A stretch of 64,000 bases of DNA from contig NC_067282.1 of NCBI RefSeq assembly GCF_020740795.1, positions 152,754,858 through 152,818,857 on the forward strand, written 5' to 3'. Below the pieces are notes generated by a model. The model had not been told where the DNA came from. It saw only the letters and a list, made by a program, of their open reading frames with translations, and ran no database searches. A program made the position numbers and the translations under genes. This DNA comes from Apus apus. Its lineage: Eukaryota > Chordata > Aves > Apodiformes > Apodidae. Shown in pieces: positions 34,401 through 47,300 of the stretch (its first letter is position 1; every line of letters starts with the position of its first letter).

Positions 34401-37400
34401 AATGCCCACGCAGCACTTCGGGGTACACGCCCTACCAAGGCCTCCTTTGCAACCTTAAGTGACTCACAGAACTTGATCTATTGGCAGCTGCACCCTGACA
34501 AAAAGCCCTTGCTTTCTTCCTCCCTGCAGCCAGGACAGTGCTGCTCCTGGCTGCCTTGCCCACATGAAGCCCTGACTGCACCTGCAGAGGCAACACGAGC
34601 TGGGTGAGCGAAGGCTGGCTAATGAAATGGTCACACTTAACCTGAGTCACTTGAGAAAAATGCTTTACAGAGAGGCTGAGCCCCGGAGGAGGCTGAGCCT
34701 GCTGGAGGGGAAGGCTGGTGGTGACAGCTAGTCAGGCTTGGTGACTTTTTAACCTCCCTCAGCTGCAGGCAGCTCAGATGCGATCAGACCTTCAGGTGTC
34801 ATTTCCTTTCCAGGTCTCATTTTGCGTTCAGGGTGTTCTCCTAATTTTGCATTTCTGGGCTATCAGGAATCCATCCTGGCTTGGAAGATGTGTAAATCTC
34901 CGGTGAGGGCTCTGTGCTCACTCACAACATCCCAAGGTGCTGGAGGGGGTTGTGAAGCCCTCACACAGGCACAGACAGTGGGTCCCTGCTAGAGCGTTGC
35001 CGTGCCAGGCAGAGCGAGCAGCTCGCTGCAGCGTAACCACATTAGCCCAGTAATAAGCCACCACCCTGAGCAGGGTTTAATAGTTTAGTTAGATTAATGA
35101 GCCTGGGAGGGCTGACATGGTTCATGCCCCAGCTGTGTGGTTCAGTCACTGCAGCCATGGTGAGCACCACAGTGAAGCCAACACAGCCAAACTTTGTCAA
35201 GTAAGAGGCTGTGGGATCAGGGCAGTCCTGCTGGTGGTGATTCTGCTAGCCTGCCTGACTGTGTCTGTCAACCCTCCCGAGACAGTCTGAATGTTATCTC
35301 TGGGATAAGTTTCTGTATCTCAAGGGTACTGTAGAAAAGAGCAATGAAACAAGATGAGAGGCTGACAAGAGAGGCACACAAGGGGAGAGCAAACAACGTT
35401 ATGTGTTGTAGTTGCCAGTTGCCAAATGTAGACACGTAGGACATGCGTTGGACTCCCTCCTTGGGTCTCCTTTGAAAGCACAGGCATCTGTTGTCCCTCC
35501 GAGATGTCCCTCTGTTCCACATCCCCATCTTGTCCCGGGGCGTAGGAGCCATGAGTGAGTCAATATGACACAGGTGGAAGCACAGATGAGGCAAGGGGCT
35601 CTTCAGCACAGTGCAGGATAGGCTGAGGTCTCCCTCCTCATCCTGACCACTACCCAAGCCCACCTGTGTGGCAATGGGCTGCCCTGGCTGTTCACTGCTT
35701 GCAAGAGATGTTTTTTAGGTGCTGCAAGCACTTGCTGGTGTCTGCCTCCAGCTCCTCTCTGCCAACAGAGAAGGAGCCATAGCTATGAGACAGCCTTCTC
35801 CAACATTGATAACTCTTCTCCGCAATGTTATCAAAGGCCTTATCAACGCATGCAGCTGGCACTGGTTGCAATGAAATTGGTTTCAAGCCTGTTTTCTTTA
35901 CAATTCCTTGTTCTGGACATGCTTGTATCAGTCACAGGGGCCGGGGAAATTGATCCAGCCATAGCTGCAGCACGTTCTCAGCAGCATTTTAACTTGTTTG
36001 GCTGCAAATCTCACTGCATCTTCACCAGTTTCAGAGGCCAGATGAGGGGAGGCAGGGGTGGCAGCACCCCTGTGCTTCCAGGGGAGGTTGGCCACAGTGC
36101 AAACCAGTCTCTCTTTACATGGGGCTGTGCTCAAAGGGGGCTATAGTGCTCCTGGCCCTGCCCTCATCCCCTCCCCAAATCCACTCGCCATGTCTCTGCA
36201 TGGCTGAGTGGGTTAAAGTCCAGCCTGTGGCTCTTTGATAGAAGTAATCCTGATGAGAAGAGAAAAGATGCCAAAAAAGATGCTGAATCGAGGGAGCCTT
36301 AGAGGCAAGGAGGGGAAAGCAGCAGGGATAGCTGGACTGGAGCCTCATCCGAGACTGCCAAAGCAAGGACATGGTTTCAGAGAGGCTGTGGTGGAAACCA
36401 CGCCGTGGGGAATATTTCAAAGCGAACTCCAGAAAGTGCCATCCCAGGACCAATTCTGCAAGTGGGTGGGGATGGCTGTGGTTTAATGTGGCTGCTCCAC
36501 CTTTGACTTGTGGGAGGAAAAGTCACAATTCAGAGACATTGGGGCCATCCCCACACAACAGGCAGCCAGAGAAAATCCATTGGCTGAGGCGAGCATTCCT
36601 ATGTTCTGGCTGACAGCCTTGGCTCCCACAGAAAACACCCAGGATCCCTGCCTGGGTGCCCCAAGGCAAATTCTTCCTGCTCTCTGTGCTGCTGGCAAGT
36701 ACTGTGAACCTCTACAACATACACCAAAGAGTTAAGTGCTGCTTTACTGTAGCCACAGTGAGCTTTCTGTGGTTGCTGGTGCTGCCATGTCATCCATCCC
36801 TTCTCACCCACTTGCTGCCCTGGAGCCTCTCTGCATCCCTCTGGCTGCAGGCTGAGAACTTGCTGAGTGGCTTTGTGGCTAAATGGCTGAGCTGTAGGTA
36901 CGTGTGAGAGTTTCACTGTGACTTGGCCTTCACATCAAAGGGAGGATATGGGCTCCAGGATTTGGCTCCACACCAGTCCACTAGCACCCTCCTGCATTTC
37001 CACAGATTTCCTCCTTCAGCCCCAGAAGTCACCGACTGTGTTCAACCCTGAGATCAGTCCCAGGCCCCTGGTCAGAGCCCTGGGGCTCAGACCCACATGG
37101 TCCTGCAGTGCTGTGGCACCAGGGCTCGTCCTCTTCCGTGGGCACTGGATGTAGGCAGCATCAGCAGCACCAGGGGTTACTTCAGAAGATGATGGAGGTG
37201 AAGATTCATCTGAATTGAATGGAAACAACAAAATAACTCCTCCTTTGCAGATTGTGGCCACCAGACAAAACACACCAGAGTGCCACTTTCCTTCCCTCCC
37301 ATGCTAGTAGAGCGACACTAAGCAATATCTCAGTATGACCAAGCACACGCTACTGTGCTGGATGGGCCTTTGAAAGAAGAACGTGTTTCTCAACATACCC

Positions 37401-38778
37401 TTATTTTGGCTTTAGTTATTGCCTAGGACACTGCTGGGAGGGAATGATGTGCCTGGAGACACTACGTCTGGTGAGTAATATGACATGGAGATGCTGAAAC
37501 TCAGGTCTGGAAGAGGCCCTGGGGTGAGGATTGAGGACAGCAAGGCTAGGGAAATCATGTGCTGGTCTTGTCTTCCCCTCAGCATCCCTGTGGGACCAAG
37601 GCTTCTTTCTCTCATGTATAGGCACAGCTCCATATTAGGGGATTTGGAGACTATACCCAAGCGGCAAATCAGAAACCCCTTTGCTGCATTGTGCTGTCCC
37701 AGTGTTCCCCAAGGTACTTCTCAGTCCTCTCTGGGGAACTCCCAGCAGACCAGAACCACAGGAAGGTGAGATGCAAAGAGCACAGGAGATGGGAGGCAGC
37801 AGGCTCAGAGAAGCAAGGAGGTACGTCAGTTTGACCCCAGTCTGGTTAATACAGTGTAGGTGTCTGCAATACGGCTAATTGGGGTCTGGAGAGGGGCGAC
37901 AGGCGATAGCTGAGGGATGCTGTAAGGAGGTGAAGGAATTGTGGTTCACTTTTCTCCAGGCTTTTTTTTCTCCTCATGCTGTGATAATTATGTTCACAAA
38001 ACCAACTTAACACTCTGAAGTGTGAAGAGCAAAATTCAAGCCCAGGAAGAAAGGACCAAACTGCCTCCCTCTGGGAAGACAACTGCTTCTCCTTGACCAT
38101 AGCAACAGTCCTGTGCACCCCAAAGGAGGGCTGCTGCACATGAATCTGTGCATCTAGCATCTGGCCAGAGTCCTTCCAGCCCCTGTCATAGCATCACTTG
38201 TTCATTTTAACTTCTCTTTTATGTTTGTTTTGGCCAATTCTACACACTGAAAAAGCCCACAATAATCCTCTGGTTTATTGGGTTTCCAAGGCCAAATGGT
38301 GATAATTTGTTAGCTTGTGCATCCACCAGTGGGAGACCTGACAGGTCTCCCCTGCAATCTGGAGGGTACAGGCTAACCTGAGCTCAGGCAGCAACAATAG
38401 CTAGAGAAATGAAGGCAGGCAATGTTTTCCTTTGCTGTTGGTCATTGCTCCTGAGGGGAAGATACCAAAAAGCTCCCAGACAGGCAGCATTTATTCCACA
38501 AGAAGGGGTTTGCTATCACACTCAGAACTGGTGATTCAGAAAAAGAGCACCCAGTGACACTAGACTCCGAGTGCCCACACTGCTTATATGCAATTGCTGT
38601 TAGAGACCTCTTCTGCCTTGTTGCAGAAATGCCTCTGAAGCCACTTGTGCATGTGCACTCCTAACTGCATGGTGGGTTCTTTATCAAATTTATGTTGAAA
38701 CATATTCTGTTGCTGCCAGGTCAAATTTTTGCTCAACTTCTCCTGCACCATCCTTTTGACAAGCCACAAGCCACCACT

Positions 38779-39322
38779 GACTTGCTATCGTGCACTGGTG
38801 AGGCCAAACCTTGAGTACTGTGCTCAGTTTTGTGCCCCTCACTAAAAGAAGGACATTGAGGTTCTGAAGCGTGTTCTAAGAAGGGCAACGAAGCTGGTGA
38901 AGGGTCTGGAGAACAAGTCTTATGAGGAACATTTGAGGGAACAGGGGTTGTTTAGTCTGGAGAAAAAGAGGCTGAGAGAAGACCTTAACTCTCTCTACAA
39001 CTACCTGAAAGGAGGTTGTAAAGAGGCAGGTGTTGATCTCTTCTCCCAGGTAACAAGCAATAGAACAAGAGGAAATAGCCTCAAGTTGCACCAGGTTTAG
39101 ATTTGATATTAGGAAAATTGTATTCACTTAAAGGGTTATCAGGTACTGGAACAGGCTGCCTACGGAAGTGACAGAGTCACCATCCCTGGAGGTATTTAAA
39201 AGACATGTAGAGGTGGTGCTTAGGGACAAAGTTTAATGGTGTACATGGCAGTGCTGGGTTAAGGGTTGGGCTTGATGATCTTAAAGGTCTTTTCCAATCA
39301 AAATGATTCTATGGTTCTGTAT
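38779..39322 (+). mobile_element. CR1 LINE fragment, sense, 3' end
   Basis: Characteristic CR1 text includes GTGCACTGGTGAGGCC, GGACATTGAGGTTCTGAAGC, GAAGGGTCTGGAGAACAAG and CAACTACCTGAAAGGAGG. It ends in GATGATCTTAAAGGTC and the octamer tail ATGATTCTATGGTTCTG. The body differs from the copy at 11127, so it probably belongs to another CR1 subfamily. It is 5'-truncated and non-coding. Confidence 0.92.
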
Positions 39323-42300
39323 TTCAGTTGTTCTTAGAGGAAGTGATAGAAGCCAGATACACCAAGTGGTCTAAATTGGTGCAGCAAAATGCAGCCTCAT
39401 GCTAAAGAGTCTGCAGACTGCAGAAGCACAGCATTAGCTGGAACGAGTGACATGACCCGGGCCAGGCAGGACACGGGTGGCAGCAGATACCTCGCCTCTG
39501 TGTCCACCGCCTCGGGCAACCGTTCTGCAGCTGCTGCCCTCCTTTGCCCTCCCAGCCACGGAAAGACTAGATATTTCCTGCTGCCCGGAATTGCTCTGTA
39601 GTAAGAGATGAGGATAAAACTCGATCTCTTTGCCTTTAAGATTGCAAACTGAAAAAAAACCAAATGCATTTCAGCAAATAATCCACAGAGCAGGGCTGCC
39701 AGAAACCCCTAAGTGAGAGCAAACAATCCTTATCTGGCAAAGTTTTACGTTACTTAACACCAGCACAAGTTTAAAGGCATTTGTTTGTTGCTGTTACACA
39801 CAAGGCATCTTTTCTGGGCGGATCCTGTTATTAGGGTTAGTCCCTGAGTATTTCTACCAGCACTTGTTCATCTTCCCACTTGCTGCAGCTTGATTGCTGG
39901 AAATGGTGATTGCTGGTGACTGATTTTTTTTCAAATCTGAGGCCTCAGAACATTCAAGGAAGAGATAAATATCATTGTCTTATGCCATTTGCCCTGTGAC
40001 TGATGATAGAAATGTCACTTTGTTGTTTTCCTTCCTGCCACCAGCAGGGCAAAATGAACAAGGGCATAGGATTTCAAGACTTGGTTGTTTCAAAGGAGGA
40101 CTTTGTTTGCAGAGTCTAGCTCGAAAGGGCGTTAAAAGGACTGTAATCCCAAAGTGGGGGGGGAAGAGGTGACCTTTTGGTGATCTTCTGGGGAAAGGCT
40201 GACAGTGAAAGTTTGGCTCTCTGACCATTAACTCGGCTCTGGAACTCAGTGTGAAGGAGTTAACCAAATGTCAAACAACTTGCACGCAGGGAGCCCGAGA
40301 ATCACTTATCAGCAATAGCCACATGGTGAAAAACAGACCGCATAATAGTGGCTGAGTGGGAAGTGTTTATAATTCCTCTTAGGAAAGGGACTGGCAGAGT
40401 TACCTCTTTCTGTAGCAGCAAGTCCTTAGGCACAGCCCCTTGGATGTGAACCAGATTCATGCCAAAGTGATGGAGAAGGGCCTTTCCACCCCTGCCTCTG
40501 GCTGGCAGGTTGGAGCTACCTGGTGCTGCTGGGGTTAGTAAAGCTCAGCACATGCCTGACACCCTGGCCGGAGGCTCTTACCCACCCCACCCACATTTGG
40601 TGCTGCTCAAGAGGATGAAAATAGGGCCACGTCACAGATCCCAGACACTAAAACCTAAAAAAAACCCCACACAGGACAATGTTTTGCTTCAAAGCCTTGC
40701 ACCTGGAAAGGCAGTAGCAAGGAGTGGGGAGGTACAAACCATCACAGGGCTGAACACATTGTCATGGAATCCACCTTGGCTTTGGTCACAAACACAGAAT
40801 TGTCTCAGTTAGCAAACAAGCTGAGCTGAGTGCGCAGTTGTCACTGGGTGGTGTTTTATCTCCGTTCTTCCATCAGAATTCATTAGCATGCAGAGGTTTG
40901 GATTTTTAGACCATTTAAGGTTAACTCATTGCCATATTTTAATCGGCTGCCTTCCCAGAGGAGCAGCCGGCAGGGGTTAGGGAGCGCAGAGAGCAGAAGT
41001 TGCTCTGCCAGGGGCAGGATGAACGGTCTGTACCACATTCGTGCCTGGGGTCACTGCACATCCAGGACACCTCTGCGGTGCACTTAGCTCCCTCCTGGGC
41101 CTCATCAGCCCTGCATGTCGTGCCCTGACTGCAATCCCTCTCTCTTGCCCTGGAGAGAGGCAGGAAGCATCACGTGCAGTGCCAGGGGCAGGGTCCAGCC
41201 GCCCTGCAGCCTGCAGGCACAGAGGGGCACGCTCTGCCTCCTCTCTCTCTTCCCTCCTGTATTTCTGCTCATCATGGAGCTCATCTGAATTGCTTTGCTG
41301 TAAGATCCCTCCCTTGCTGCTGGCTGGAGTTGAAATTGGCCAGTATATTCAAACCATATTGTGGGTGGCTGATAGACAGGCAGATAGACAACATGACTGT
41401 CAGAGCTTCATTTCTGTAAGAAATAAGGCTAAAAATGACTCCTTATCCCAGGGGAGCTTGTCCAGCATGTCTCGGACTGAAGTATGCAAAGCAGAGATAG
41501 AACACTACACAGAGAGCAATGGTTAAGGTGCTAATTCAAGACCCACAGTCAAATTTCTCCCCTACCACAGCCTCTCTGTTTGGCCTGCAGCAAATAACAT
41601 AATTTCTCTATTCTGCCGTTGCTTTTACGTAAAACAGAGCCAGAGGTTTGGGGTTTTAAACTTTTGGAGACGGTATGATAGCTAAGTAAATTAGAAATCA
41701 TGAGGTGCTTGGATACTATGTCTAAGCCCCAGTCATTGTGTGCCATCAAGGCACACAATACTGTTAAAAAACAACGTAATTTAAAAAACCCAAAAACTTC
41801 TGTTGTAAGGCCCACAAACCTAGAACCGCATGGGTCTGGAAACAAGGTCCACTCAGGAGGAGGTACAGATAATACTGTGCTAGGGTGAAGGAGGCACCAG
41901 CATGCTATTTCACCTCGTAAAGTACCAGCACACACTGAAAAAACAGCCTTCTGCATCACTTTGCTCCAGGGTTAGCCCGGGGAAGAAGAGCAAATTCTTG
42001 TCTTTCCTTACACAAAAATTGAAAGGTGAAGCCAAAATTCCCCCCCAGTCTTTGCAGGGTGTCATACAGGGGCAAACACCTCCCAGGGAGGCTGTGGGAG
42101 CCTGTCTCTCTACTTAACAATACTTGGTGAGGCAAACACTGTTTGTCACAGGACAGGGGAGCTGTGGTATTGCAGCTGACTCTCCATGCGCAGGGATGTT
42201 ATTCTGCTTCTAGATTTGTGGTCTGATGCTCCTGAACGTTTGCTATCTCTGGGTGATCCCGTAAGCTTTTAGTTTTATCACATTAACATGGAAAAGTGTT

Positions 42301-43549
42301 GGCTGTCTTCAAACGGCTCTGGGGATAATATATAAAGCAAAGGGATAATGTTTTGCAAGTGAAGAAGGTCCAAAATAGCAATGTTGTTTGTTTTTTTTTC
42401 CCCACTACTGCCAACCACCTCTTCTGTGATGAGTGTTCACTGGCTGGGGGAAATGAATTGGTGATTGCTGCCCATCCCTAATAGGATTTATACTCCCAGA
42501 GCTGAAATCACCCCCACAAGCAAGGCTAATGCCATCACTTGCCAGCCCTCTCAAAAAAATTAAAAAAAATCCCAGGCATGGACTCCTTGTGAATTGAATC
42601 ATGGTTGCCAAATTCCCCCTGGGGATGCAGGAGCTGAGGGCTCCCTTCAAGCCCAGTTTTCTACTAGGTATCCATGACTGTCCCAGAGAGCATTGTCCTG
42701 TGGGTGAGCGCCTTCAACACACAGAGGTGGGGATGTTGTCTTTCCAGCATGTTCCCTCGAGATGGAGTCTTCCTGTGTCCTCAAGGACTTGAGCTGGTGT
42801 AATATTGCGTTCTGCCACAAAATCACCTCTCTCATATGGTAAGAACTTCACTTGCTGTATTGTTGTCTTCGTCCTCCATCCTCATTCCTTACCCTCAGTC
42901 CTTCTGCAATACTCCCAAGGTATTTCTCAATCCCGCTGACCTCTGTCTGTCTTTAGTCATCCTTCTAGCTGTGTTTGCAGCAGGGAAAATTCCCCTTCAC
43001 TTAACACTGCCTCTCTGCCTGAGCTCTGACATGGCCTCCATCTTGACCTTAAAACGCAAAGTGAGGACTGCCCTTTTCCATGGAAGCCCTCTCTAGTGCC
43101 AGCTAGGTGAGAGGAGAACAGGCAGAAGACCAGACCCTGGGGCAGACTCTTGTGCATCCTCCCCCCTGGGCTGCGGGAAGCGCTGCTCGGGAGAACAGGT
43201 GGCAGCAGTTCCATGGAGCTGCTGCTCCCCAGCTCACCGCCCGGCTCGCCCATCAGATAACTGGCAGTTTGGAGGGGCGTTGGCACCAGTGCTTTGTTTT
43301 TAATGCGGTGTTTTTCTAAATCCCCATCAAATCACGAGGAAGGGTGTACTCTGGTTCTGCTTCCTTTTTGACTTCTTCTCAGCTCTTTGCCGCGGGAGGC
43401 GAGGTCCCACACGAGTGTTTCAGCCTGTTTGTAGTGGTCCCGCTCAGCCACGGGGGGGGTTGTTTCTGTTGCCGGGCTGGGCTTTGTATCCCTTTCCGCA
43501 GATGGGCCTGATGAAGAAGAAGGGAAAAGTTGAGTTAAGAAAAGGCATC
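39323..43549. other. TAB1-MGAT3 intergenic region, part 2
   Basis: Unique sequence upstream of the MGAT3 island. No supported gene or repeat family was recognised. Confidence 0.65.
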
Positions 43550-43819
43550 TTTTGCGGTTGGGGCGCACGATGGAGAGTCAGCAGACGCAGGTTCTATTTC
43601 TGGCACCGCAGCAAAACTTCCTGCATGTCGCTGGGCACGGCCGCTCGCCCATCTCCACCTCGCCTCACCTCCCTCCAGCCAAACAACGAAGGCTCCTGCC
43701 CCCATCCCCCGCCGGGCCACGGGGAGGAATGCTGCAGCCCCGGCGGGTGGGCCCGGCTCTGCCCGGGGGCTGCGAGGCGGCCCCGCGGCTCTGCCCCGAC
43801 CCCACAGCATCCTTGGGGG

Positions 43820-43843
43820 GGACGGACGGACGGACGGACGGAC
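43820..43843 (+). repeat. (GGAC)n tandem repeat
   Basis: About six GGAC units followed by ACACAC, within the CpG island. Confidence 0.9.
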
Positions 43844-44262
43844 ACACACGCGCTACCGCAGCCCGCTCAATAAAGCACTCTCGGCCTCGCCACGGACCCC
43901 TGGGCTCCCCCTCCCCGGGTCCCCCCCCTACAAGGCGCCCCTTTGTGCGGGGAGGTGGGGGGCGGGCGGCAGGGCCGTGCCCCGGGGGGGAGGGGGGGCG
44001 GGCGGTGGTGGTGGCGGCCCGGGGGGGCGGGCGGGCGCGCCGGGGGAGGAGACAGGCTAGGAGGGCGGCACAAAAGGGGCTGCTGCAGCCCTGCCTGCCG
44101 CTGCCGGTGGGGCTCGGCTTGGTTCTCAGTAGGTCGGCATCGCATCCCTTCCCGCGGCCGGGAGGAGGTGCCGGGCCGCTCCGCGGAGAGGAGGAGGAGG
44201 AGGAAGGCGGCGGGGGGCTGCGAGCTCGCCTCGCCTCGCCTCGCCGCGGCCGGCGCCGAGCC

Positions 44263-44350
44263 ATGCCGGGGGTCGGCGGGCAGGCCGGGGGCGAGCGGCA
44301 GCCTCGCCCCGCCGGGGGCCCGGCGGGCACCGACGCTGCGCCGGCCGGGG
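44263..44350 (+). other. MGAT3: Probable MGAT3 5' exon end with upstream ORF
   Basis: A strong donor (CCGGGG|GTGAGT) ends a GC-rich candidate exon at 44350. The last ATG before it (44263, G at -3) opens a frame beginning MPGVGGQAGGERQ that runs 88 nt to the donor. Spliced directly to 63093, this frame would read GGA and then TGA, where the TGA overlaps the MGAT3 ATG. The exon start is unknown, and intermediate 5' exons are possible. It is more likely a 5' leader than a protein product. Confidence 0.5.
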
Positions 44351-44362
44351 GTGAGTGAGTGA

Positions 44363-44380
44363 GCGGGCGGGCGGGCGGGC
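44363..44380 (+). repeat. (GCGG)n repeat at intron start
   Basis: A short GCGG tandem repeat directly after the GTGAGTGAGTGAG donor region. Confidence 0.85.
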
Positions 44381-47300
44381 TGCGGGGCTGGGGGTGCGGC
44401 GGACACCCGCCGTCCTCGGTGGAGCCGCCCCGGGGCGGTGGGCGCTGCGGGAAGCGGCGGCGGGACCCTTCTCGGTCCGTCCCCCCCCTCCCCGCCGCTG
44501 CCGCCACCTGCAAGTTGTGCCTCGGCCTGGGGCTGCGGCATCATCCCCTGCGGGCACTGCCGGGGAGGCTCGCCGAGCCCCCACCTTCCCGCTCCTTATT
44601 TATTTATATTAGTGTTATTTTTTTTTATTATTTTTCCTCCCCCTCTCCCCCCCCCCCATAATCCCGGCATCCCCTGCTAGGGAGCATCGGCGATGGGGAG
44701 GAGGGAGTCGGTGCTGCCAGCCCCCTGCCCGCAGCTCGCCGGGGATGGAGGCAGCCTCCGGCCGGGGCACTGCAGCCAAGGCCCATCTGCTGCCCGTGCT
44801 CGGCTTGGGAGGAGAGCACGGGCTGGGGATGCGTGCCAAGCCTGCAGCAAGCGCGAAGGAGTAACAGGAGTGTGTGCGTGGGAGGGAAAACATCCATACA
44901 AATATATGTGTATGATCCATCATCAAACGTCCCCTCTCCCACTGCTCCATCTCCGTGTCAGCTTGTTACAGCCCTCCCGTTGGGGGCTGGCCGCAAAGGG
45001 ATGCGGGCACCCAAGTTCTCCTTGCTCGTGTAGGGTCGTCGGGTTGTTTGTGGGCTGGAATGTCCTGCTCGAGTGGTACAGGCTAGCACAGCCCTGTCCT
45101 TGCTAGAGTTTTGCTCCCTGGGTGAGCGTGACAAGGGTGATGGGGATCACGGCATCTGCTGCAGCTCTAGACTTGCTCAGGCAGCTCAGCGAGGGAGGGA
45201 GTGCGGAGCGGGATGGAGAGAGGCTCCTCGCGGTGCCTCAGCCCGTGGTTTTCCTTTGGGGATTTCCGCAGGCTGCGTTTCTGTGAGCTGCGCCTGGATG
45301 GCCTGGGAGCCCTGCCTGCTTCCCAGAGCCCTAGCTGGGGTCTCGAACCTCTCCCCTAGGGCAGAGCTTGGGTCAGGAGGGAGACTCCACTTTCCCCAGC
45401 ACATGGCGTGGGTGCCGGGCACCTCCCCTCTCGGAGAATGGCCCTCCAGTTAACTCCAAATCCCTCCCCTTGAGTGGGAAGTTCAAGCCCGTGAAAACAC
45501 TCGGTGGCACCACCGCTAACAGGCATGATCTGAGTCACCAGAAAGCTCCAGCCCTGTGCAAACTAAATTTCAAAGTCCTACCTACTCCTGCCCCTGTTTT
45601 CCACACCCCATTGACAGTCAGCAGGGACTTTTCAGGCCCCCTCCCCAAAGAGTGACTCCCATGCTTGTAAATCTCACCTGCAGAAGTGGTGTTTGAGCCT
45701 GCTGGAGGCTCTGATTTAGAAGTATCTTGTAGGACCCTGTTGCTGGAGCCTGGTTCCTGCTAGCTTCTCTGGTAAAAGCTGAAATAGCTCAGGACCTGCC
45801 ATTGCATGACCCTCAAGACAGTGGAGAGCCATCTTGGAGAGGAGAGAAAACTGACTCCTCACCCCCCAGCACACTTTCAGCTTCCAAAGCTCCCCTGAAC
45901 GCAGCCATAGTCCCTGTGCTGTGTTTCAGCCTCAGTAGTAGTGCTGGGAACACACACTCCAAACTGAGGTGGAAGAAGAGCAGACCTGAGCTATTCCTAG
46001 GCAGCCTCCAGCCTCCCTGTAGTGATACAAAGCAGAATTTGAATGAGAGCCATTGAAAACTGCAGAAGAGGAGTGAAGCTGTGACTCTGCCACTGCATGT
46101 CATAAAAGTCCCTCAAAGATTTATAGCTCCTTTACACCCTCGGGTGATTTTGCGGTACCGGTGAGAAATCCACTGCGAGGTATAACATTTACTCCCTGTG
46201 AGGACTCTCGGTTTTACCTGCATAGCTTGTTTATATTAATAATTAATAATGCCCTGGATGTGGCCATTATATCCTTAGGAGAGGGGAGGGAATCTGGCCA
46301 GCTGCAGGGGAGGTTTTTTGCACTGCTCCTGATGCAGTGGCCCAGCTGCTGCCTCTTCTGCTGGCACGCCTTTGGTCTGAGGTGCTGCTGATGCTTGTCT
46401 CCATTGGAGGGGCTTAGGAGGTGAGGGACTGTTTCCAAACTGGCTTCAGGGGATGAGCTGAATGATTTGCCTCCCTGAAAATGCTGCTAAGGTTGGAAAA
46501 AGGAGTTGCCTGCATGGCACATAGTGATTGCCTTAGCAAGGAGGTCAAGAAGAGGAGGCGGAAAATAGTGTGTTTATTCACACAGATGTTAGTTTCAGGG
46601 GATGCTCACAACAGTAAACATTTATTTAGAGAACTTGTGGCCAACATGAGGTGGGGGTGGCTGGTCTGAAGGGTTGCAGAGGCTGCTCTGTGGTCTCAGA
46701 TCCTGCTTCACCTAGGCCAGGTGCAAGCACAGATACACTCTGTGTTTTCCTGAGGAGTGTACTTAGAAAGTTTGTGTGCTTATGTATTTCTTGTATGTCT
46801 CATGTTTACCTTCCTCCTCCTTCTCCCATGCATCACTGGTTAAGTACGGTGTGACTTTGTGGTCTGTCAGATTGCTGTAGCATGCTTATTGCATGTCTTT
46901 GTCTGACAAATGTGGGTGGGTGTTTGCTGGGTGCATGTAGCAATGCACACGGGTCTTGCTGGGTGCAGTTACTGTGGAATGCATGGGCTTTAGTAGAGTT
47001 TGTGCCTGCAAGAAACCTGGATATTCATAAGCAGTCATGGGTGCAGGAGTTGTTCAGGACTGTGTGTAGATGTTATTGTGCGTGTTCAGTACGTGAAGGG
47101 CACATTAGGACAGACAAGTTTCACTGTCCCTCCCTTGCTTTGACCTGCCAACAAGCAGAGATAACCACTGTCTGATGGCAGGGTTCGTAGCTGTGTTTTC
47201 AGCTTGCTGTCTCTGAGCTTCCTCCTGTCTTGAGAATAGCATCTTCAAGGTGCACCTGCTATCACAAATTGACGTCTTCCCCTCCTTTCCTTTCCACCCT

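Larger units (their letters stand above)
20861..38778. other. TAB1-MGAT3 intergenic region, part 1
   Basis: I see no supported gene in about 18 kb. Open frames are short and lack recognisable domains or splice structure. Items noted are a CpG-rich patch (21170-21560), A-tracts at 22692-22706 and 28382-28410, a TATA-like motif with an adjacent hairpin (28421-28448) and an AT-rich, homeodomain-like stretch (35041-35100). Non-coding RNAs or enhancers cannot be excluded. Confidence 0.65.
43550..44590 (+). promoter_or_regulatory. MGAT3: CpG island, probable MGAT3 promoter
   Basis: This is the most GC- and CpG-rich segment of the window, with long G-runs (about 43950-44050), GGAC and GCGG tandem repeats and no TATA box. 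It lies upstream of, and in the same orientation as, the MGAT3 coding exon, with no other gene between. The island ends abruptly in an AT-rich stretch at about 44597. Long frames open on both strands here reflect base composition only. Assignment to MGAT3 is inferred from position. Confidence 0.7.

Noticed and set aside
43869-43874. AATAAA inside the MGAT3 CpG island
   Set aside because: It lies in a promoter island with no upstream transcript that would end there, and is best explained by chance.
44220-44350. N-terminal extension of MGAT3 from the island exon in the main frame
   Set aside because: That frame is open but has no ATG in the exon. MKMRR at 63094 matches the known MGAT3 start.
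43552-44358. A 268-residue + strand frame, and long minus-strand frames, through the MGAT3 CpG island
   Set aside because: They are Pro/Arg/Gly/Ala-rich products of GC-rich DNA lacking stop codons, open on both strands at once, with no recognisable domain.
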